Positions 41,102 through 50,079 of a stretch of 64,000 nucleotides of DNA are shown here, one piece after another. Made by a program: the position numbers and the translations under genes. The notes below the pieces were generated by a model that was given only the letters and a program-made list of their open reading frames with translations, made no database searches and was not told where the DNA came from. The stretch comes from Flavobacterium sp. LHD-85 (GTDB lineage Bacteria; Bacteroidota; Bacteroidia; Flavobacteriales; Flavobacteriaceae): positions 248,001 through 312,000 of the forward strand of contig NZ_JAVFVR010000003.1 of assembly GCF_030929595.1 (NCBI RefSeq), read 5' to 3'. Each line of letters starts with the position of its first letter. Within the stretch, counting starts at the first letter, position 1.

Positions 41102-44100
41102 ATGGGATTTACAGAAGATAATATTTCGCAACTTCCAGTACTTAAATTACTAATTAATTTAGGGTATCAATACCTTGAATCATCTCAAGCTTTGGCTTTG
41201 CGTGACAATCGCGAAAGTAGTGTGATTTTAACTAATGTGCTACGTGAGCGATTGACGCATATTAATGAAATCAAAATAGGGAGTAAGAAGACTAAATTTG
41301 ATCCATCTAATATTGAAAAGGCAATTCAAAAACTTCAAGATATACAGTTATCCCAAGGTTTAATACAGGCTTGTAATCAAACTTATAATTTATTACTGTT
41401 TGGTCTAGCGTTAGAACAATCAATTGAGGGTGATAAAAAAAGTCATACCATTCAGTATATTGATTGGAATAATCCAGCAAACAATCATTTTCATGTTACC
41501 GAAGAATTTACAGTATTGCGCACCGGTCGTAAAGACACTTACAGACCAGATGTTGTTTTATTTGTAAATGGTATTCCGTTAGTAGTTATCGAATGTAAAA
41601 GCCCAACCATTAAAGAACCAGTCAAACAAGCCATTTCCCAGCATATCCGTAACCAACAAGAAAACGGAATCCGAAATCTCTATGTGTACAGCCAAGTGTT
41701 AATTGCTACTTCTTTACTGGAGGCCAAATATGCAACAACCAATACTAAAGAAGAGTTTTGGGCAGTTTGGAAAGAAAAAGAAGCTTCTTATCTCGATAAC
41801 ATTGAAGAATTAGTTAACCGTTCATTAGAGAAAGAAACCGTTTCACTTTTATTTAAAAATTCAGATAGCAGAACGCATGCAGATAAAGTTGCCTTTAATG
41901 AAAAGTTTCGGGATCATGTTTCGGTTACGGAACAAGATATTGTAGTATACGGCATCTTAAATCCTGAGCGATTGCTGCCTTTTATTAAAGACTTTGTGTT
42001 GTTTGAAGGTGGTCTTATTAAAAAAGTAGCACGTTTTCAGCAATTTTTTTCCATCAACAAAATTATCGATCGAATCAAACCAATCCGTAACGGAAAACGA
42101 AAAGGAGGTGTAGTCTGGCATACCCAAGGTAGTGGTAAATCCTTAACCATGGCCATGCTGGCACGCAAAATCCAAAACACGATTAAAAATCCTCAAATTA
42201 TTCTCGTTACAGATAGAATTGATCTTGACAGGCAAATCACCAATACCTTACGTAAAGTAGAAGTCGATGTAATTAATGCAGCTTCAGGTAAACAGTTAAT
42301 TAGCCTGCTCAAAGGCAATGGGGATTTAGTGATTACAACCATTATCAACAAATTCGAAGCGGCTGTAAAAAGTTTGTCTGATAATCAATTAGATAGCCCT
42401 AATATTTTTGTATTGATTGATGAAGGACATAGAACGCAACATGGGGTATTTAATGTAAACATGGAAAGAGTATTGCCTAATGCCTGTTTTATTGTCTTTA
42501 CAGGAACTCCATTAATGAAAAAACAAAAAAACACAGCTAGTAAATTTGGGGGTATTATTGATGAATATTCAATTAAGGAAGCAGTTGACGATGGTGCAAT
42601 TAGACCCATTTTATATGAAGGGCGTTTGGCAGTGCAAGATGTAAACAAATCAGCTCTCGACAAGAGTGTCGATATTGTAATGGAAGAACTACCCGATTAC
42701 CATAAAGTAGATCTTAAAAAGAAAATGAGTCAGGCTGGTTTAATTACTAAAACAGATCAGAATATTTTTCAGACAGCTTTAGATATTAGTAAACATTTTC
42801 AAAGCACCTGGGGTAAAGATGCAACAGGAATCCATTCTGGATTTAGAGGGATGGTGGTTTGTCCCGATAAACTAACCGCTGTTAAATACAAAAAAGCTTT
42901 TGACCTTATCGGCAAAGTAACTACCGAAGTGGTAATGTCTGCTCCTGATACCAGAGAGAATAATGAAGATGTGCACAGTTCAGAAGCTCCCGAGGTCAAA
43001 CAGTATTATGATTTGCTCAAATCAAAGTATGGTAATGAAATCGACAATATGATTATCCAACAATTTGAATATGGAGAAAATATTGAATTGCTAATTGTTA
43101 TAGATAAACTCTTAACTGGTTTTGATGTGCCTCAAACCATTGTGATGTATTTATGTCGTAAACTTCGTGAACATACTTTACTGCAAGCCATTGCAAGGGT
43201 TAACAGGGTGTATCCGGGTAAAGATTTTGGATATATCATTGATTACGCTGGAGTCATGGAAGAATTGCACGAAGCGATTGAAACCTATTCCGGTGCTACA
43301 GATAGTTTTGATACCACCGATTTACAAGGTACTATGACGGATATACAGGAAGAAATTAGCAAATTACCGCAAGCGTATGCTGATTTAGTAGCTATTTTTA
43401 AAACCGTTAAAAACAAGCAAGATATAGAAGCATATATCCGTGTCTTAGCTGATGAAGCAATTAGAGAAGAATTTTATAATAAGTTTAATGCATTTGCACG
43501 TATTTTAAAAATTGCTTTAGCTACAGTATATTTTCATGATAACACGTCTTTATCTGAAATACAACGACATAAAGACGAACTCAAAAAATATGCTGACATA
43601 CGTGTGGCAGCCAATGCAACATACCTTGATACTATAAGTTTTTCACAGTACGAAAAACAACTTCAAAAATTGCTAGACCAACATGTTATTACCGAAGAAA
43701 TAATACGTTTGGTAGACCCCGTAAATATTTTAGATGGAGATACTTTTGAAGAAGAAGTCGAAAAGCTAATTGGTCCCAGAGCAAAAGCAGAAAAAATAGC
43801 GGCAGCCACCTCAAAATACATCTCAATTAATATCGACACCGATCCTGTATTGTTCAAAAAATTATCAGAACTCATTACGGCAACTATTTCCGATATGCGT
43901 GCCAACAGACTTTCGGAATTAGAGGCCTTAAAGAAATTAAAAGCACTTAAAGACCAGGTTTTAAATGGTAATGGCAATAATATCCCTGAAGAATTACAGG
44001 ACAAAAGGCGCAAAGTCGCTATATATCACTTGTTCCAGAATGAAAAGGATTTACAAGGAAAAAATCTAGAAACAACCTTAGTTTTTGATAAGCTTTTATC

Positions 44101-44260
44101 AAATTATGAAGTGGTCGATTGGGAAAAACGCTCCGATATCATAAATAAAATCGAGTTAGATTTTGGTGATTATTTGATGGACGAAATGCATTTATCATTG
44201 GAACAAGCGGACGAATTAACTAAAAAAGCTATAGAAATTGCTATTGCAAACAAAGGATAA
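41102..44260 (+). CDS. hsdR: Type I restriction endonuclease subunit R
   Basis: The 1052-residue motor-nuclease subunit. The N-terminal nuclease motif is Asp in YRPDVVLFVNG and ECK in VVIECKS (about residues 149-165). The helicase motifs are Walker A WHTQGSGKSLT (about 341), DEGHRTQ (about 439), TGTP, and RVNRVYPGKDFG near motif VI. The C-terminal helical region binds HsdM. The ATG at 41,102 is used because an ATG four bases earlier hits a stop quickly. It is separated from the upstream operon genes by the small-RNA gap of 189 bases. Confidence 0.95.
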   Translation: MGFTEDNISQLPVLKLLINLGYQYLESSQALALRDNRESSVILTNVLRERLTHINEIKIGSKKTKFDPSNIEKAIQKLQDIQLSQGLIQACNQTYNLLLFGLALEQSIEGDKKSHTIQYIDWNNPANNHFHVTEEFTVLRTGRKDTYRPDVVLFVNGIPLVVIECKSPTIKEPVKQAISQHIRNQQENGIRNLYVYSQVLIATSLLEAKYATTNTKEEFWAVWKEKEASYLDNIEELVNRSLEKETVSLLFKNSDSRTHADKVAFNEKFRDHVSVTEQDIVVYGILNPERLLPFIKDFVLFEGGLIKKVARFQQFFSINKIIDRIKPIRNGKRKGGVVWHTQGSGKSLTMAMLARKIQNTIKNPQIILVTDRIDLDRQITNTLRKVEVDVINAASGKQLISLLKGNGDLVITTIINKFEAAVKSLSDNQLDSPNIFVLIDEGHRTQHGVFNVNMERVLPNACFIVFTGTPLMKKQKNTASKFGGIIDEYSIKEAVDDGAIRPILYEGRLAVQDVNKSALDKSVDIVMEELPDYHKVDLKKKMSQAGLITKTDQNIFQTALDISKHFQSTWGKDATGIHSGFRGMVVCPDKLTAVKYKKAFDLIGKVTTEVVMSAPDTRENNEDVHSSEAPEVKQYYDLLKSKYGNEIDNMIIQQFEYGENIELLIVIDKLLTGFDVPQTIVMYLCRKLREHTLLQAIARVNRVYPGKDFGYIIDYAGVMEELHEAIETYSGATDSFDTTDLQGTMTDIQEEISKLPQAYADLVAIFKTVKNKQDIEAYIRVLADEAIREEFYNKFNAFARILKIALATVYFHDNTSLSEIQRHKDELKKYADIRVAANATYLDTISFSQYEKQLQKLLDQHVITEEIIRLVDPVNILDGDTFEEEVEKLIGPRAKAEKIAAATSKYISINIDTDPVLFKKLSELITATISDMRANRLSELEALKKLKALKDQVLNGNGNNIPEELQDKRRKVAIYHLFQNEKDLQGKNLETTLVFDKLLSNYEVVDWEKRSDIINKIELDFGDYLMDEMHLSLEQADELTKKAIEIAIANKG

Positions 44261-44261
44261 G

Positions 44262-44954
44262 ATGAAAGAGCAAATAGTATTTGGTACACATACTATTGAT
44301 TTCGACTTAAAATACACCAATCGAAAATCATTAGGCATCAAAGTGCAGCCCGATACTTCAGTAACGGTAACCGCACCTGAGAACGCCCCTATGGCTAAAA
44401 TTAAAACAGCAGTATCCAAAAAAGCCATGTGGATTTTAAATCAAAAATCCTATTTTCTTTCCATGGACACTATAAGTAATGATGTAATTATAAAATCAGG
44501 TTATACTGTTCATTATCTGGGCAGACAGTATAAAGTTGTTGTTGAAGTTACTTCTAAAAATGAAGTTTCCTATAAGGGAAATTTATTTCTTATAAGTGTT
44601 ACAAAAAAAGAAAAAGCACAACAAGTTTTTGAAACCTGGTTCAATGAAAGAGCTATTCTTAAAATTACAGAAATAGCGCAGCCTATCATTAAAAAATTTA
44701 CTTTAAAGCACTCTACTTCAGTTGTTGTATTCTTTCAGGACATGCCCACTCGTTGGGGCAGTTGCACTATTAAAAACAAACTGATTTTAAATCCCAAATT
44801 AGTCCATACCCCAAAACGATGTATTGAATACGTGGTGATGCACGAATTATGCCACACAATACACAAACACCATAATAGTGATTTTTTCAATCTCCTTACC
44901 CTTATGATGCCTGATTGGGAAAAAAGAAAAATGAAGTTAGATACATATTTGTAA
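44262..44954 (+). CDS. YgjP/SprT-like zinc metallopeptidase (DUF45)
   Basis: A 230-residue protein of the DUF45 (M48-like, WLM) group. The zinc site HELCHTIHKHHNSDFF has the HExxH motif with a third His. The RWGSCTIKNKLILNPKLVH segment is also typical. I use the ATG at 44,262, one base after the hsdR stop, rather than the longer upstream TTG. Genes of this family commonly close type I restriction operons; the reason is unknown. Confidence 0.88.
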   Translation: MKEQIVFGTHTIDFDLKYTNRKSLGIKVQPDTSVTVTAPENAPMAKIKTAVSKKAMWILNQKSYFLSMDTISNDVIIKSGYTVHYLGRQYKVVVEVTSKNEVSYKGNLFLISVTKKEKAQQVFETWFNERAILKITEIAQPIIKKFTLKHSTSVVVFFQDMPTRWGSCTIKNKLILNPKLVHTPKRCIEYVVMHELCHTIHKHHNSDFFNLLTLMMPDWEKRKMKLDTYL

Positions 44955-45046
44955 TCTAGTAATTTAGAATAAAAAAATGATAGGTTTTTTCATTTGTGAT
45001 TTTTAAACTGTTGTATGAAAAATGACTATCCAAAATAAGCAACATT

Positions 45047-45255
45047 ATGAATACACATTTTGAAATATTAATAGATGCTTCAGGAAGTATGGGGTATATG
45101 ACAGGGGCTGGTTGCAATAAGTACGACCTCAGTTAAAAAAAATGGCTAATTAATGGAAAAGTAATCCTGTTGCACCATGGCCAAAAGTACCATTGGAAAA
45201 TTGCGAAATCAGAAAAAGAAAACAAAGCTTTTTTCGTTAAATTAGTAAATTAGCA
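45047..45255 (+). pseudogene. Decayed vWA-domain protein fragment
   Basis: An ATG at 45,047 opens THFEILIDASGSMGYMTGAG, a vWA-domain start with the DxSxS metal site, but a TAA at 45,134 stops it after 29 codons. The same frame continues with KKWLINGKVILLHHGQKYHW and further to a stop near 45,253, which looks like the tail of some other protein. It is a deletion scar between two genes. Confidence 0.55.
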
Positions 45256-45276
45256 AGTAACTAAAAAGAACAAACA

Positions 45277-45591
45277 ATGAGCGGAGGAGCTTTTGATTAC
45301 AAACAATATCATATTCGTGAAATTCATGAAACCATACAAAGTGAACTTGAAAGAATGGGCAAACCTAAACCAAAAGAAAATCTTTGGAGTGATAAAGAAT
45401 ATTACGAAAAACATCCTGAAGAATTAAATTGGCCAATAGAAAGTGACGAGGTTGTGAATACCTATAAAACAGCTATTGCTTTACTCAAAAAAGCAGAAGT
45501 TTATGCACAAAGAATTGATTGGTATATATCGGGAGATGATGGTGAAGAAAGTTTTTTGCGAAGATTAAAAGAGGATTTAGAAAAGTTATAA
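45277..45591 (+). CDS. Hypothetical protein, 104 aa
   Basis: A small soluble protein with coiled-coil-like ends (YKQYHIREIHETIQSELERMG and ESFLRRLKEDLEKL). The opening MSGGAFDY is a recognisable start of a small family found on mobile elements and beside vWA-type genes, but I know no function. Codon use is normal, with a good RBS-like AACAA stretch. A real gene is likely. Confidence 0.65.
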   Translation: MSGGAFDYKQYHIREIHETIQSELERMGKPKPKENLWSDKEYYEKHPEELNWPIESDEVVNTYKTAIALLKKAEVYAQRIDWYISGDDGEESFLRRLKEDLEKL

Positions 45592-46346
45592 AATTTTACT
45601 TTTCATTAGTTCAGATAACCTATCTGAGCTCTATCGACTTAGGTTTTTTGTTTCAGCAAAAAAAAAAACAATTTAGCAGTCTCACTACGGTCGTTTGCTT
45701 TGTTCCGTTCGGCTGTTCCAGTCGGTCGTACCTCCCTCCGTTCCACAGACACGGCGCAGCTACAATAAAAACAGCAGCTTGAAAAACAGCAGCTGTTTTT
45801 ATTGCGCTGCTTGTTCCTCATCTTCACACGCACTCTACCCTTCGTTCGTCGGGGCTACTGCATCCACAATACCGCTTCATTCCGTTTCACTCTGCAAGCT
45901 ACGTTCCACTGCATTCCAGCCGTATTATGTCTGTCGCCCCTGGTTGTTTCAGCTGTTGCTCCTTCGCAAGGCCATCGGAAAACAAGAGCACCAGTCTTCT
46001 AAAAAAAATAAAAAAGAAAGTAAAGGTAAGTTCCGGTTTCAAAAAGTAAAGTTCAAGCCCTCTGGGTTTTTGAAAAAATCTCCACCCTTACATTTTTATA
46101 ACAACCATCGATTTCACCAACACTTCCGATTCTTAAAAACTATTGGGTAGTATTTTTTCAAAAAAACTTGACTTCTTTTGAAACCTCCACTAATACTGAC
46201 GACTTTCTTTTTTCTCTTTTTCTTTGTTTTGAAAATTATAAAAAAACGTGGATTGATAATCATCTCGTGTAAAGAAGCCTGTTTATCGGAAACTACTATT
46301 ATATTGGCAAAAGATGAAGTTTTGTATTTTAAAGTTGAACTAATTT
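45592..46346. other. Gene-free stretch of unusual composition near the right island end
   Basis: Between about 45,660 and 46,000 the DNA is much richer in G and C than anything around it, with a near-palindrome of AACAGCAGC/GCAGCTGTTTTTATT type near 45,765-45,800. ORFs on both strands lack homologous-looking protein content (Ser/Cys-rich, basic). The rest is AT-rich. It may be a structural or transfer-related region; nothing firm is visible. Confidence 0.45.
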
Positions 46347-47573
46347 TTAGATTAAATTTTCAAAGGCAATGTTCAATTCTTCTGTACTAAAATCTTCCAA
46401 ATATGCTTCAGTTGTTTTAATAGATTGATGTCCTAATCCTTGCTTTATCATTACTGTGCTTAATCCTTTCTTTAAAGATAGTGTTGCAAAAGTGTGTCTA
46501 GCAGTATAAAAAGTCACTTTTGTTTTAATGCCGCATTCAAGCGATATGGTATTAAGAAGTTTGCCGTAATAATTTAGTACGCTTTTTTTGCGATCTCTGA
46601 GTTCTGTCTTAGTATAATGGTTTTTGTCTTTTTCTAAAATTGGGAAAATATAATCAGTATCAAAAGGGCGATAGATTTTAAAGTATTGTAAAATTTCGGT
46701 CATGTATTTATTATCCGGAATTTTTACATTTAATTTTACCAGAGTCTTATTTCTAACATATGAAAAACTACTTAAGTCTACATCATTCCATTTTAATTCA
46801 GCTAAATCAGTAAAATTCATGCCACGACAGTAGAAACTGAACAAATAAGTGTACAATGCTTTAATGCCCTCTTTATTTGTTGAAAAATCGTAATCCAATA
46901 GTAATTGTAAATCTTGTTTGCTTAACGCTTTTTTTACTTTGCTAGATTTCAATTTTGAAATTATGTAGTCTCGGAAGGGATATGTTTCACTTAATGCAAT
47001 TTTTGATTTAATAGCCGAATTATAAACGGATCTAATATTACGCATATATACTCCAATTCCGCCATCGTGACAACCTCTTGAGCGCAAATGAGCCTCAAAA
47101 GCTACTAAGAAAGTATAATTAATTTTTGCGAATGAGTAGGTTGAAAGTTCAGGCTGGAATCGCATAAGAGCAGAAATGGTATCACGATAAGAACAACTAG
47201 AACTTATTTTTCCAGACTCTTTGAGCTGTAATTTTCTCTTTTCGAAATAAGCAATGAAATTTATTTTTTCTACTTCTTGCGGTCTAAATAAAGCATCAAA
47301 TGCTTCAATTGAATATTCGTGCTCTTCTTCAATCAGTTTATTTAAAATTTTAGAAGCATCATGTTTTATCGAATTCAATATCCGATTAGCTTGTAAATAA
47401 TTTGGGAATTGTGATTTAAATTCACTTGCTTTGTCGTTCCAAAATTTTGGAAATACGTTATAAGGAGTTTTATAGAATTTGGATTTTCTATTAATAGTAA
47501 TTCTTAAGTTTATTGGATATGTTCCATCACTTAACTCTGTTTTTTTTAGTATAATTTTTAAACTAGCTTTCAT
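46347..47573 (-). CDS. int: Tyrosine recombinase (island integrase)
   Basis: A 408-residue phage-type integrase with an N-terminal arm-binding domain (KIILKKTELSDGTYPINLRITINRKSKFYKTPYNVFPKFWND), a SAM-like core-binding domain, and the catalytic domain. Catalytic residues: Arg in YCRGMNFTDL (about residue 247), the box-II TARHTFATL (about 357, Tyr instead of the first His), His in GLGHQSI, and the nucleophile Tyr in TTEAYLED (about 389). It reads away from attR into the island. It probably recombines the tRNA 3' end and recognises the GTACAACA arm sites. Confidence 0.93.
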   Translation of the reverse strand: MKASLKIILKKTELSDGTYPINLRITINRKSKFYKTPYNVFPKFWNDKASEFKSQFPNYLQANRILNSIKHDASKILNKLIEEEHEYSIEAFDALFRPQEVEKINFIAYFEKRKLQLKESGKISSSCSYRDTISALMRFQPELSTYSFAKINYTFLVAFEAHLRSRGCHDGGIGVYMRNIRSVYNSAIKSKIALSETYPFRDYIISKLKSSKVKKALSKQDLQLLLDYDFSTNKEGIKALYTYLFSFYCRGMNFTDLAELKWNDVDLSSFSYVRNKTLVKLNVKIPDNKYMTEILQYFKIYRPFDTDYIFPILEKDKNHYTKTELRDRKKSVLNYYGKLLNTISLECGIKTKVTFYTARHTFATLSLKKGLSTVMIKQGLGHQSIKTTEAYLEDFSTEELNIAFENLI

Positions 47574-47588
47574 TCTTACATATTTTTA

Positions 47589-47613
47589 AGTACAACATCC
47601 GTACAACAAATGC
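47589..47613 (+). promoter_or_regulatory. Right arm-type site: paired GTACAACA repeats
   Basis: Two GTACAACA motifs, matching the pair at 22,994-23,019. It lies just upstream of the integrase start, so it could also control that gene. Confidence 0.6.
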
Positions 47614-47724
47614 ATGTGTTTTATGAAGTTGAATGAAACAAAAGTATTTTTAAAAATTCATAAGTAGTTGATATATAGCTACTTTGAAGCTAAATGCAAT
47701 TAAGTGCAAAGGCTATTTATCTAT

Positions 47725-47768
47725 CTCATAATCAGGTGGTCCCTGGTTCGAGCCCAGGTGGGACCACT
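47725..47768 (+). repeat. attR: 44-bp copy of the tRNA 3' end
   Basis: Identical to attL. The 5' half of the tRNA is absent here, so this copy is not a gene. Confidence 0.93.
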
Positions 47769-47781
47769 TCTTTTAGAACAG

Positions 47782-47815
47782 AAGCCTTTGCAGAAATGTA
47801 AAGGTTTTTTTGTTT
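47782..47815 (+). terminator. Second copy of the tRNA terminator
   Basis: Shares 23 identical bases with the copy at 22,955. One stem base differs (a G-T pair). Presumably the original chromosomal terminator. Confidence 0.65.
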
Positions 47816-47924
47816 TTAGGCATTTTAAAAATGTAAAAGTTGAAACTTTTGACACTTAATAATTGAATCCCTATTTCTGTAAAATACCTTAACTTTATCC
47901 GTCCAAAACAAATTTAATCTTCAG

Positions 47925-48344
47925 ATGGATAGATTGACTCCCGAACAAAGGAGGAGAACTATGCAGGCGATAAAAAGCACTGCTACAAAAGGTGAAGTAA
48001 GGCTTGCAAAAGCTTTATGGAAATTGGGTCACAGATACCGAAAAAACAATAAGAAAGTATTTGGGAGGCCTGATCTTACTTTTGCCAAATATAAAATTGC
48101 CATTTTTGTTGACAGCGAATTTTTTCATGGAAAAGATTGGGAAACTGAGCAACTAAGAATTAAAACGAATCGCGAATATTGGATTCCGAAAATTGAAAGG
48201 AATATTCAACGGGACGAAGAGGTTAATGCTTTTCTTATTTCTGAAAATTGGACGGTTTTGAGGTTTTGGAGTAAAGAAATTGAAAAAAATATGGAAGTTT
48301 GTCTTGCCAAGATTGAAGGGGCAATTATGCTTTTAAGTATTTAA
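47925..48344 (+). CDS. vsr: Vsr-family mismatch endonuclease (very short patch repair)
   Basis: A 139-residue protein with the Vsr start RLTPEQRRRTMQAIKSTATKGEVRLAKALWKLGHRYRKN. The catalytic Asp is in GRPDLTF. The zinc/His region reads FVDSEFFHGKDWE instead of the FVHGCFWH of the E. coli enzyme, so some zinc ligands are replaced, as in a divergent Bacteroidota branch. It would repair T:G mismatches left by deamination of 5-methylcytosine and is paired with the convergent cytosine methyltransferase gene, whose end overlaps it by 4 bases. Confidence 0.85.
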   Translation: MDRLTPEQRRRTMQAIKSTATKGEVRLAKALWKLGHRYRKNNKKVFGRPDLTFAKYKIAIFVDSEFFHGKDWETEQLRIKTNREYWIPKIERNIQRDEEVNAFLISENWTVLRFWSKEIEKNMEVCLAKIEGAIMLLSI

Positions 48345-49327
48345 AAATTTTCAGCTTTTAGCTGTCTAGCTTCTGCTTTCTCGATGCATTTGGATATTTC
48401 GGCAGCAAGTCTTTTGATGACAGGCATGCTTACCGAATTTCCTGCTTGCTTGTAAAGGCTAGAATTGGAAATTTTAGGTAATTTGTAACTGTCAGGAAAA
48501 CCTTGAAAACGAAAACATTCTCTTGGAGTTAATTTTCTAAAACCAAATTCAGTTGTGATAATTGGAACATTGTGGCCGCCAGTTCCCATATTGGCTGTTA
48601 AAGTAGGGCAGACTTCTTTTTTGTTTTCTCGTACATATTGTCTCCTGAATTGATAAATTCTGTCTTCTCTCACAACCGCTTCTTTCAGCATGTTGTACAT
48701 GTATTTATCTTCGGTGTAATAGAATTTCTTATCGACTTTTTCTTTTGTGATTAAATCGGTGACCTTTTTTGTTAATTCTTCTTTTTCAGGAAAACTGAAT
48801 TTAAAGCCTTTTTTAACGTAGTCCTTGTCAAAAGCTACCATGAAAATTCGCTCCCGATTGTGCGGAATATTTCCGAAATCTTTAGTATTTAAGATTGCAG
48901 AATCAAATGTGTAATTGCGTTTTTTGATTTCGCGCTGAATTACTTTCATGGTATTTCCTTTGTCGTGTCCTTTTAGGTTTTTTACATTTTCAAGAAATAC
49001 CACTTTTGGCCGCATTTCGTCAATAAAATCTAATATTTTAAAAAAGTGGTTTCCTCGGCTGTCGTTAAACCCTTTTCTATGGCCAGCGAGAGAAAAAGGC
49101 TGGCATGGAAATCCTGCGGTAAGGATGTCGATTTTGTTAAGATCTTTTACGTCAAGCTGCATTACATCGCCTTCGATAAGAGTGTGTTCGAAATTGTTTC
49201 TATAGGTAATGCAGGCTTTTTTGTCAAATTCATTTGCCCACTCTAATTTAAAACCAGCATTTTCAAATCCTAAGCAAATACCTCCAACACCCGCATATAA
49301 ACTTCCGACTGTATATTGGTTTTTCAT
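48341..49327 (-). CDS. dcm: DNA (cytosine-5-)-methyltransferase
   Basis: A 328-residue C5 methyltransferase. Motif I is SLYAGVGGICLGFENAGF, motif IV with catalytic Cys GFPCQPFSLAGHRKGF, motif VI ENVKNL, motif VIII-type IPHNRERIFMVAF, and the closing motif IX-X KLTPRECFRFQGFP...YKQAGNSVSMPV. All ten motifs appear intact. It is next to vsr but no restriction endonuclease is evident, so it may act as an orphan or the Vsr-like protein may be the nuclease partner. Confidence 0.92.
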   Translation of the reverse strand: MKNQYTVGSLYAGVGGICLGFENAGFKLEWANEFDKKACITYRNNFEHTLIEGDVMQLDVKDLNKIDILTAGFPCQPFSLAGHRKGFNDSRGNHFFKILDFIDEMRPKVVFLENVKNLKGHDKGNTMKVIQREIKKRNYTFDSAILNTKDFGNIPHNRERIFMVAFDKDYVKKGFKFSFPEKEELTKKVTDLITKEKVDKKFYYTEDKYMYNMLKEAVVREDRIYQFRRQYVRENKKEVCPTLTANMGTGGHNVPIITTEFGFRKLTPRECFRFQGFPDSYKLPKISNSSLYKQAGNSVSMPVIKRLAAEISKCIEKAEARQLKAENF

Positions 49328-49776
49328 CTTATTAATTGAGGTTGAAAATAGATTTGGGTTTGTATTATCAAATTTAACTATGCAAATATATTAATTTGAG
49401 AACATTCTCGTTTATGTAGTTAGTTGGATCCAAGATTCTTTTTTTTAACGTAAATTGTAGTAAGAGAGTTTGTTTGTAATATGCAAAAGATTATTTCCTG
49501 TTAAAATCAGGAAATTCTTATAAGCTTCTAGGGCTTGTGAATAGTGGAAAATAAATGATTTTGCGCTCTGGAGCGTTTTGTGAAAAGGATTGACGGAGTC
49601 TTAGAAAAAAAATGTTAAAATTTGTCTTGCCTTTTTTAGTTTAAAAGTTGGTTTTGAGCAAAAAACTTATACTTTTGTTCAAGATTTTGGAGGTAGAAAT
49701 TCATTTGTGTGAAATTTCTATCAAAGAATATTTATCGATAATTATCTAGACTTGCAATTTGCAATAGCTTGAATTT
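49328..49776. other. Intergenic region dcm to small membrane protein
   Basis: No gene is seen. A promoter for the small membrane protein lies at 49,648-49,677. The rest is AT-rich. Confidence 0.5.
49648..49677 (+). promoter_or_regulatory. Promoter (TTG-N19-TACTTTTG)
   Basis: TTG at 49,648-49,650 and TACTTTTG at 49,670-49,677, spacer 19. It leaves a 5' UTR of roughly 90 bases. Confidence 0.65.
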
Positions 49777-50046
49777 ATGAAAAATCTAAAAGCCCCATTT
49801 TTAGTAATTGCCTTATTTTTGAATATTTTATTAGTGTCTGCAGAAACTTCTTCGCATCCACCTACTCCAGTAACTGCAGATTCAAGTACTGCAAAAACTA
49901 TGGCTGATGGTGATTGTGATCCGATATTTCCTGAATGTGAAGATGCTTTTCCAATAAATCAAAATATTATATTTCTAGTTGTTGGAGGTTTGGCTTTAGG
50001 TCTTGCCGTCATATATAAAAATCAAATAAAAAAAGCTTCAGTTTAA
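49777..50046 (+). CDS. Small secreted membrane protein, 89 aa
   Basis: Signal peptide (KNLKAPFLVIALFLNILLVSAE), a short Ser/Thr/Pro linker, a Cys pair (DCDPIFPECEDA), then one membrane helix (IIFLVVGGLALGLAVIY) and a basic tail. This architecture is common in small Flavobacterium proteins of unknown role. It has its own promoter, and the terminator overlaps its last codons. Confidence 0.7.
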   Translation: MKNLKAPFLVIALFLNILLVSAETSSHPPTPVTADSSTAKTMADGDCDPIFPECEDAFPINQNIIFLVVGGLALGLAVIYKNQIKKASV

Positions 50047-50061
50047 ACTGAAGCTTTTTTT
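50027..50061. terminator. Perfect palindromic terminator
   Basis: AAAAGCTTCAGTTT mirrored as AAACTGAAGCTTTT, fully symmetric with A- and T-runs, so it can work for both this gene and riboflavin synthase. It overlaps the stop codon of the 49,777 gene. Confidence 0.8.
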
Positions 50062-50079
50062 ATGGAAATTTATCGGATT

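Larger units (their letters stand above)
22902..47768. mobile_element. tRNA-integrated mobilizable genomic island carrying CBASS and type I RM
   Basis: The element is bounded by 44-bp direct repeats of the tRNA 3' end (22,902-22,945 and 47,725-47,768). A tyrosine recombinase lies inside the right end reading inward. Inside are an excisionase-like protein, VapE helicase, toprim primase, BfmA-like protein and relaxase, but no type IV secretion genes, so it is best called an integrative mobilizable element. Cargo is CBASS, type I restriction-modification and two predicted small RNAs. Several gene remnants show repeated rearrangement. Confidence 0.92.
47574..47924. other. Right island junction region
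   Basis: The gap contains the right arm-type site (47,589-47,613), attR (47,725-47,768) and the native tRNA terminator copy at 47,782-47,815. No gene is seen. Confidence 0.7.

Noticed and set aside
45695..46150. 151-codon plus-strand ORF and a minus-strand ORF in the GC-rich block
   Set aside because: The peptides are Ser/Cys-rich, then basic, without domain character; the open frames follow from the higher GC content.
22994..47613. Conjugative element (ICE) with its own type IV secretion system
   Set aside because: No traG-, traJ-, traN- or VirB4-like gene was found between the borders; only mobilization genes are present.
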